Assembly: GCA_945906945.1 (NCBI GenBank) | Contig: CAMDSZ010000006.1 | Span: 1-34,617 of the forward strand | Source: Akkermansia muciniphila | GTDB lineage: Bacteria > Verrucomicrobiota > Verrucomicrobiia > Chthoniobacterales > Chthoniobacteraceae | DNA: 34,617 bases | Direction of reading: 5' to 3' | Part shown: in pieces, positions 29,486 through 34,617 of the stretch | Layout of the letters: each line of letters begins with the position of its first letter | Position numbering within the stretch: the first letter of the stretch is position 1 | Made by a program: the position numbers and the translations under genes | The notes under the pieces: model-generated | What the model was told of the DNA's origin: nothing | What the model saw: only the letters and a program-made list of their open reading frames with translations | Databases searched by the model: none

Positions 29486-29487
29486 CA

Positions 29488-29850
29488 CTATACCCGACAA
29501 CGCCTTACCCTCACCGACACATGCGCAGCGTCGGATAAGATGTACTTGTACAACTCCACCTCCACCTCCCGAACTGCAAACTCGTCCAAGCAGCATCCGG
29601 CGATTTCATCCACCAGCGTCTCAATGAGCTTCCGAGGCCGTTCCGCTGCCAGCGCACGCACACGGCGAGTCAGCGCGAAATAATCCACAGTGTTTGCCAA
29701 ATCATCTGCCAAGGATGAAAAGTCGCGCATCGGAACCAAACGCAGATCGACTGTCAGTCGTTGCGCCACCTTGCGCTCCTCCTCGGGCACACCGATGTGC
29801 GCGGAAAGTTCCAGTTTCGAAACATTGATGACATCGGGAAAGACGCTCAT
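29488..29850 (-). CDS. folB: Dihydroneopterin aldolase family protein
   Basis: DVINVSKLELSAHIGVPEEERKVAQRLTVDLRL, DLANTVDYFALTRRVRALAAERPRKLIETLVDEIAGCCLDEF, VEVELYKYILSDAAHVSVRVRR. Confidence 0.9.
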   Translation of the reverse strand: MSVFPDVINVSKLELSAHIGVPEEERKVAQRLTVDLRLVPMRDFSSLADDLANTVDYFALTRRVRALAAERPRKLIETLVDEIAGCCLDEFAVREVEVELYKYILSDAAHVSVRVRRCRV

Positions 29851-29884
29851 TTGAATGATGTATATGCTGAGGACAAAATCACCG

Positions 29885-30814
29885 CTAAGCCAGCGCAGAA
29901 CAATGAGCCGCAGCCGCGGATGCCAGACCAGATAAATTGTAACCTCCCTCGAGCACGCTCACGACACGGCCCTGCGCAAACTTGGCAGCCAGCTGCCGCA
30001 TCATCAGCGTGAGATCCCGGAAGTCCGAATCCTTCAGCGTGAATTTTCCGAGCGGATCATTTTCGCGTGAATCGAAACCCGCACTGATGAGAATTAATTC
30101 AGGCTGGAACGTTTTCATCGCAGGTAAAAGCTTCTTCTCAAAACACTCGAAGACTTCCGAGCGCCCGCTTCCTGCGGGAAGAGGACAGTTGAGCGTCGTG
30201 CCCGCGCCCTCCCCGGCACCCGTTTCGGATGCCATACCCGTTCCCGGGTACCACGGGGATTGATGTGTGCTAAAGAAGAACACGCTGCCGTCCTCATAGA
30301 AAATGTCCTGCGTGCCGTTGCCATGATGCACATCCCAATCGACGATCAACGCTCGGCGCACGCCCAGACGTTCCCTCGCAAACCGAGCCGCAAGCGCCAC
30401 ATTGTTAAGGATGCAAAACCCCATTCCACGGACCGCATTCGCGTGATGGCCCGGCGGCCGTACCAGGCAAAACGCGGTCTTCGCGTCACCGCGCATCACT
30501 GCTTCGGTCGCGGCAACGGCGCAGCCTGCGGCGGCGAGTGCAGCCGACCACGAGGTCAGCCCAACACTCGTATCACCGGTGCTCAGATGGTCGTAACCCG
30601 CCTTGATTTCGCGCTGTGCCAGTTCGAGATAAGACGCGTGATGCGCCAGCGCCAGATCCGCAGGCAAGAGTTTTCTCGGACCGATGATGCTCGAACTTGC
30701 TAAAATTCCTGCATGCGACAATGCGTCGTACACTGCGGAATATCGTGCACGCTGTTCGGGATGTCCGTTACCGGGTTCATGTGATTCGCAAATTGAGTCT
30801 GTGGCTAAAATCAT
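29885..30814 (-). CDS. Histone deacetylase family protein (class II-like / acetoin utilisation type)
   Basis: RPPGHHANAVRGMGFCILNNVALAARFA, ALIVDWDVHHGNGTQDIFYEDGSVFFFSTHQSPWYPGTG, LISAGFDSRENDPLG, VSVLEGGYNL; start MILATDSICESHEPGNGHPEQ at 30814. Confidence 0.93.
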   Translation of the reverse strand: MILATDSICESHEPGNGHPEQRARYSAVYDALSHAGILASSSIIGPRKLLPADLALAHHASYLELAQREIKAGYDHLSTGDTSVGLTSWSAALAAAGCAVAATEAVMRGDAKTAFCLVRPPGHHANAVRGMGFCILNNVALAARFARERLGVRRALIVDWDVHHGNGTQDIFYEDGSVFFFSTHQSPWYPGTGMASETGAGEGAGTTLNCPLPAGSGRSEVFECFEKKLLPAMKTFQPELILISAGFDSRENDPLGKFTLKDSDFRDLTLMMRQLAAKFAQGRVVSVLEGGYNLSGLASAAAAHCSALA

Positions 30815-30961
30815 GTTCTCAAAATGATAGTCTCTGCAGCATGGAAAAATCCCAAAACTCAATCGCGCACGAGTGATCGCGATTAATCTGAATTCCTTTA
30901 CCTAATCACGCTGCCGTGTTGCGGCCTCATGAGACAGTTTTTTCTTGGCTGCAAACGCCTA

Positions 30962-31209
30962 TTCAATTGCCGGCTCGAAAGCGTCGGGGTCTAGCCCTTG
31001 TTGCAGCTTCGGTCGGGGCCACGCTTGGCGGCACAGGACGTCTACATTTTCAAAACTTCGATCCGTTACAACCCCTGGGACCGCGCAGCCCCAGCTGCGC
31101 CCAGGTGCGGATTGCACCAAAGAAGTGGCGCTACAGCTAAGCGGCCAAGGGGAGCAATCCATCCCGATGTTAGCATGTAAACGCCGCTGGGACTGCGCGC
31201 TCCCCGGGG
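30962..31209 (-). repeat. Dispersed structured intergenic element, copy C (inverted)
   Basis: 31072-31100 is identical to copy B's left arm; opposite arm near 31183-31209; 30962-31071 is the reverse complement of copy A's tail (ttcaattgccggctcgaaagcg ... gtctacattttcaaaa). Confidence 0.8.
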
Positions 31210-31332
31210 AATGCCGTGTCTCGTCCGAGTCCGGCTGACTCACTTCTTCAGAGCCCCCCAAGCCGGCTCACGGGCACCCAACCCGTTGGCCCAAGTTCAA
31301 ATTAAACCGCACCGCCGCTGCTGCGGGGAGTC

Positions 31333-32184
31333 TCATTGTGGTTGCTCGGCCTTTGGCGAGGGCTGTTTGGTGCGAAGCTCCAGGCGAACCCCCTGACCGC
31401 TCTCTGAAATAACGGCCTTAAACTTGGCCTGGTAAGCATCAATTTGAACTTCGCCTTCCTGCCCGTCTAAGAGCGTGATGCGCGGCGCAGCGAGGCTATC
31501 GATGCCGCCGCCCGGTCCAGCGGTACCTCGTGCAGAGTTTATCTTAGAGATAAAATCTTTTGTCTGCGATGGACTCCACGTTTCGCCATGCTGCAAAGTG
31601 TTGTCGGCATTTGTCGCGAGAGACTTCACTCCAAGTTGCTCCAGATGCTCGCCGGCTATTGCAAGACGTCTGTGCTCCAAATGGACCACTTTACGGCCGA
31701 GGTCATCCACACTGACCGTTGGTGTGGTCAGCGTGTATTCAAACCTGCCGTCAGAAACCTCAAACCCTCCCGTGACGACGGTTTGACCTGAGCTCACTTC
31801 CGTCTCCAGATTAGAACTTTGGATGTCCCTCTTCAAGGGCTCGAGAACATCGTTCAACTTCGCTTGGATTTCCTGAGAGGACCGGTGTGTTTTCATGATC
31901 GCGGCCTGAGCCTTACTCGCAGTTTCGCGCGCCTCTTCGAGTTGTCCGGCTAAAAATTGGTTTTGCTCTTCAAGCTTCCGGTTCGTCTCGCGCAGCGCCT
32001 CAATTTCGCGTTCCGAATCGTGTGCGGAGTTCGCACTCAGACGCTCGACCTTTGTAGAAGACCCGAGCGTTGCTACTTCGCTCCTGCTTAAAAAACTGTT
32101 CGAAGAATGCCAACACCAGAAGGCAAGAGCCACTCCGAGAGACGTGCAAAACCACACGGCATGGAATCGTTTTTTTGCATTCAT
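31333..32184 (-). CDS. Hypothetical membrane-anchored coiled-coil protein
   Basis: N-terminal TM (FCTSLGVALAFWCW), heptad-rich ALRETNRKLEEQNQFLAGQLEEARETASKAQ, C-terminal SLAAPRITLLDGQEGEVQI. Confidence 0.7.
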   Translation of the reverse strand: MNAKKRFHAVWFCTSLGVALAFWCWHSSNSFLSRSEVATLGSSTKVERLSANSAHDSEREIEALRETNRKLEEQNQFLAGQLEEARETASKAQAAIMKTHRSSQEIQAKLNDVLEPLKRDIQSSNLETEVSSGQTVVTGGFEVSDGRFEYTLTTPTVSVDDLGRKVVHLEHRRLAIAGEHLEQLGVKSLATNADNTLQHGETWSPSQTKDFISKINSARGTAGPGGGIDSLAAPRITLLDGQEGEVQIDAYQAKFKAVISESGQGVRLELRTKQPSPKAEQPQ

Positions 32185-32237
32185 GATTCAGAAGTACGAG
32201 CTTTCTGCGGTGCATCCGAGAGCAGCTCAATCAGGAG

Positions 32238-32738
32238 TTAGACAGATGACTCCCCGTCCTTGTCGTGACACATCTGGTCGATCGCGATCGCACTGGCAAG
32301 AATGAGCAGCGGTTCCTGATCGTCGTTCATTTCCACCGCATACGTGTCACGAATGCTGAACCAGCGTTTTGACACGGTGGCCACAACGTCGCCTCCGCGG
32401 CTAAAGGTGTACTCATGGTCGAGAAGACTTCCCTGAGCCTCCAAGTCGTTTGGGCCGGGTACGTCCACAGTGAAGGAACACCGAAACAGCGTAAGGAGGT
32501 CTTTACTGACTGTGGCGACATGTTCGCCGAGCAAGTGAATCTCATAAGCTTTCCGCAGAGAAACGAGCTTCTCACGCAGAAACCCGATTTCATTACCCTC
32601 GGCATCCTCGATGCTCAGCTTCTCGCGGAGGATAGTAAAAGCGTGCCCGTCAATTTTGTACACCCGGCCCCCGGTTTCATTTTCGATCCAGAAGTCATCG
32701 CCAAAGGACATGAGTTTTTCGCGGATTAAATAGCGCAC
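32238..32738 (-). CDS. LURP-one-related (tubby-like fold) family protein
   Basis: MRYLIREKLMSFGDDFWIENETGGRVYKIDGHAFTILREKLSIEDAEGNEIGFLREKLVSLRKAYEI...DPGE-like repeats typical of bacterial LURP-one proteins. Confidence 0.82.
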   Translation of the reverse strand: MRYLIREKLMSFGDDFWIENETGGRVYKIDGHAFTILREKLSIEDAEGNEIGFLREKLVSLRKAYEIHLLGEHVATVSKDLLTLFRCSFTVDVPGPNDLEAQGSLLDHEYTFSRGGDVVATVSKRWFSIRDTYAVEMNDDQEPLLILASAIAIDQMCHDKDGESSV

Positions 32739-32916
32739 AGCACAGGACTTTACACAGCTCGGGGGGTATACAGCACGCAGGAAGTGAGTCCTTTAAATTC
32801 TTAGCCCAAAAAATATGCATGCTGTCTTTTTTAAAGTGGGAGCTGCTGCTTGATCGCGTGTAGAACAACAACGGGCTCCCGGCTTTTAACCTGGAGCTTC
32901 AACGGGTGCTCTCTCT

Positions 32917-34617
32917 ATGAAAATGATCCAGTGCAAAGTCGCAGCGTGGCTGACTATCTGTGGAGTTTCCTCACATGCGTCCGCCGAGTCCCAAAAAGAC
33001 GTCCAATTCAACCGAGACGTACGCCCGATCCTTGCGGAATACTGCTTTCACTGTCACGGGCCAGATCCAGGAACCCGCAAGGCGAATCTGCGCCTCGATA
33101 CCGAGGCGGGATTTTTCGCGAAGGCCGAGAGCGGCGATGCGCCGATCGCGAAGGGCAACTCGCAGGGAAGCCCCCTTTATCAGCGCCTGATCACCCGTGA
33201 CAAGGACGAAGTGATGCCGCCTCCGAAGTCCCACAAGGAGCTTAAACCGGATCAGATTGCGGTGTTGAAATCTTGGATTGAACAGGGCGCGCCGTGGCAG
33301 CCGCATTGGTCGCTGATTCCACCGGCGCGTGGAGAGGTTCCCGGAGTTCAATCGGCAGCCTGGGCAAAAAACCCTATCGACCGGTTTGTGCTTGCACGCC
33401 TGGAAAAAGCGGGGCTCAAACCTGCAGAGGAGGCCGATGCGCGAACGGTGATCCGAAGGCTGTCTCTTGATTTGACCGGCCTGCCCCCTTCGCCCGAATT
33501 CGTCACGCAGCATCTTCCGCAGCAGGGTCAGCGTTTAAGCGACGCAAATGTGGATGCAATCATCGACGCACTGATGGCCTTGCCGGCTTACGGCGAGCAT
33601 CGGGCTCGTTACTGGCTTGATGCGGCTCGTTACGCTGACACGCACGGACTACATTTCGACAAGCCGCGCGAGATGTGGCCGTATCGGGATTGGGTCGTCA
33701 GATCATTCAACGCTAACCAGCGGTTTGATGCGTTTACCGTCGAGCAAATCGCCGGCGACCTGCTTCCGAATCCGACCGAGGACCAATTGATCGCGACGGG
33801 CCTGCAGCGTTGTAACATCACGACCAACGAAGGCGGAACCATCGACGAGGAAAACCTTGCTAACTACGCCGCAGACCGTGTGCAAACCATTGGTTGGGTT
33901 TACATGGGCCTCACCACCAACTGTGCGCAGTGCCACGATCACAAGTTTGATCCAATCACGCAGCGCGACTACTATTCGCTAGCGGCGTTTTTTAGAAATA
34001 CCACGCAGAAGCCGAAGGACGGCAATGTGAAGGACGGACTCGGGCCCGTGCTGACAATTCCAAAGCCGGAAGACAGACCACGCTGGACGGCGCTACCCAC
34101 AGAAATCGGCGATGTCCAAGCGACGCTTAAAAACTACCGTGCGCTCGCAAAAGCGGACTTTGACAAGTGGATTGCACAGGCCAAGCCGGACGATCTAAAC
34201 CAGGATATTCCGAGCTTCGGATTGATCGGGCATTATCCGCTAAATGAAGGTGCAGGAATTCCCGCAGGCACAAAGTCCACTGGCGAGATTGCATGGAAAA
34301 AGGATGGCAAATTGGGCGCGGCTCCGGAACTTGCGAAAAACGCGACCCTTGAGATTGGCGAGGTTGCAAACTTTAACACCATGCAGTCTTTCAGCGTGGG
34401 TGCATGGATACGCACTCCAAAACTCGATTCTGCGGGGGCAATCGTAGCGCGGATGGATGACGCCAACAAGGCTCAGGGGTGGAGTCTGTTTCACACAAGC
34501 CGCAATTTTGGGGCGTACATCGTCAGCCGCTGGCCTGATGACGCGATTAAGGTCACCACCACAGCCGTCACTGTGCGACAGGGTGCATGGCAGCACGTTT
34601 TGTTCACATACGATGGC
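32917..34617 (+). CDS. PSCyt1 / DUF1549 protein with LamG-like domain, truncated by the window end
   Basis: Open frame from ATG 32917 to the last base (567 codons, no stop, so absent from the ORF track): VQFNRDVRPILAEYCFHCHGPDPGTRKANLRLDTEAG (CxxCH), VMPPPKSHKELKPDQIAVLKSWIEQGAPWQPHWSLIPP, NPIDRFVLARLEKAGLKPAEEADARTVIRRLSLDLTGLPPSPEF, NCAQCHDHKFDPI, then FGLIGHYPLNEGAG...SVGAWIRTP. Confidence 0.93.
   Translation, partial: MKMIQCKVAAWLTICGVSSHASAESQKDVQFNRDVRPILAEYCFHCHGPDPGTRKANLRLDTEAGFFAKAESGDAPIAKGNSQGSPLYQRLITRDKDEVMPPPKSHKELKPDQIAVLKSWIEQGAPWQPHWSLIPPARGEVPGVQSAAWAKNPIDRFVLARLEKAGLKPAEEADARTVIRRLSLDLTGLPPSPEFVTQHLPQQGQRLSDANVDAIIDALMALPAYGEHRARYWLDAARYADTHGLHFDKPREMWPYRDWVVRSFNANQRFDAFTVEQIAGDLLPNPTEDQLIATGLQRCNITTNEGGTIDEENLANYAADRVQTIGWVYMGLTTNCAQCHDHKFDPITQRDYYSLAAFFRNTTQKPKDGNVKDGLGPVLTIPKPEDRPRWTALPTEIGDVQATLKNYRALAKADFDKWIAQAKPDDLNQDIPSFGLIGHYPLNEGAGIPAGTKSTGEIAWKKDGKLGAAPELAKNATLEIGEVANFNTMQSFSVGAWIRTPKLDSAGAIVARMDDANKAQGWSLFHTSRNFGAYIVSRWPDDAIKVTTTAVTVRQGAWQHVLFTYDG

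Overview
This 34.6 kb window looks like a chromosomal segment from a Verrucomicrobia- or Planctomycetes-type bacterium; that placement is inferred from gene content, not from a database search. It is rich in secreted catabolic genes: four Cys-type sulfatases, DUF1501 and PSCyt1/DUF1549-type proteins, two ThuA-domain proteins, an SGNH hydrolase, three alpha/beta hydrolases and a Gfo/Idh/MocA oxidoreductase. Other recognisable units are a GldA/GldF/GldG + DUF4340 ABC cluster, an FHA-kinase-TM-LRR protein, a divergent GroEL paralog with no adjacent groES, a FolB/deacetylase-like pair, a LURP-one-like protein and one tRNA-Gly(GCC). The most interesting signal that the genes do not explain is a dispersed, structured intergenic element present three times (about 18877-19112, 29274-29485 and 30962-31209, the last inverted). 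One copy has a perfect 29-bp inverted repeat. All three copies lie just 3' of a gene in that gene's orientation, and two start exactly 13 nt after the stop codon. Other second-look items are a tandem duplication that copied an esterase stop codon, a hexanucleotide microsatellite encoding a Pro-Ala tail, and several small repeats and hairpins. No CRISPR array, complete IS element, prophage or defence cassette was seen.
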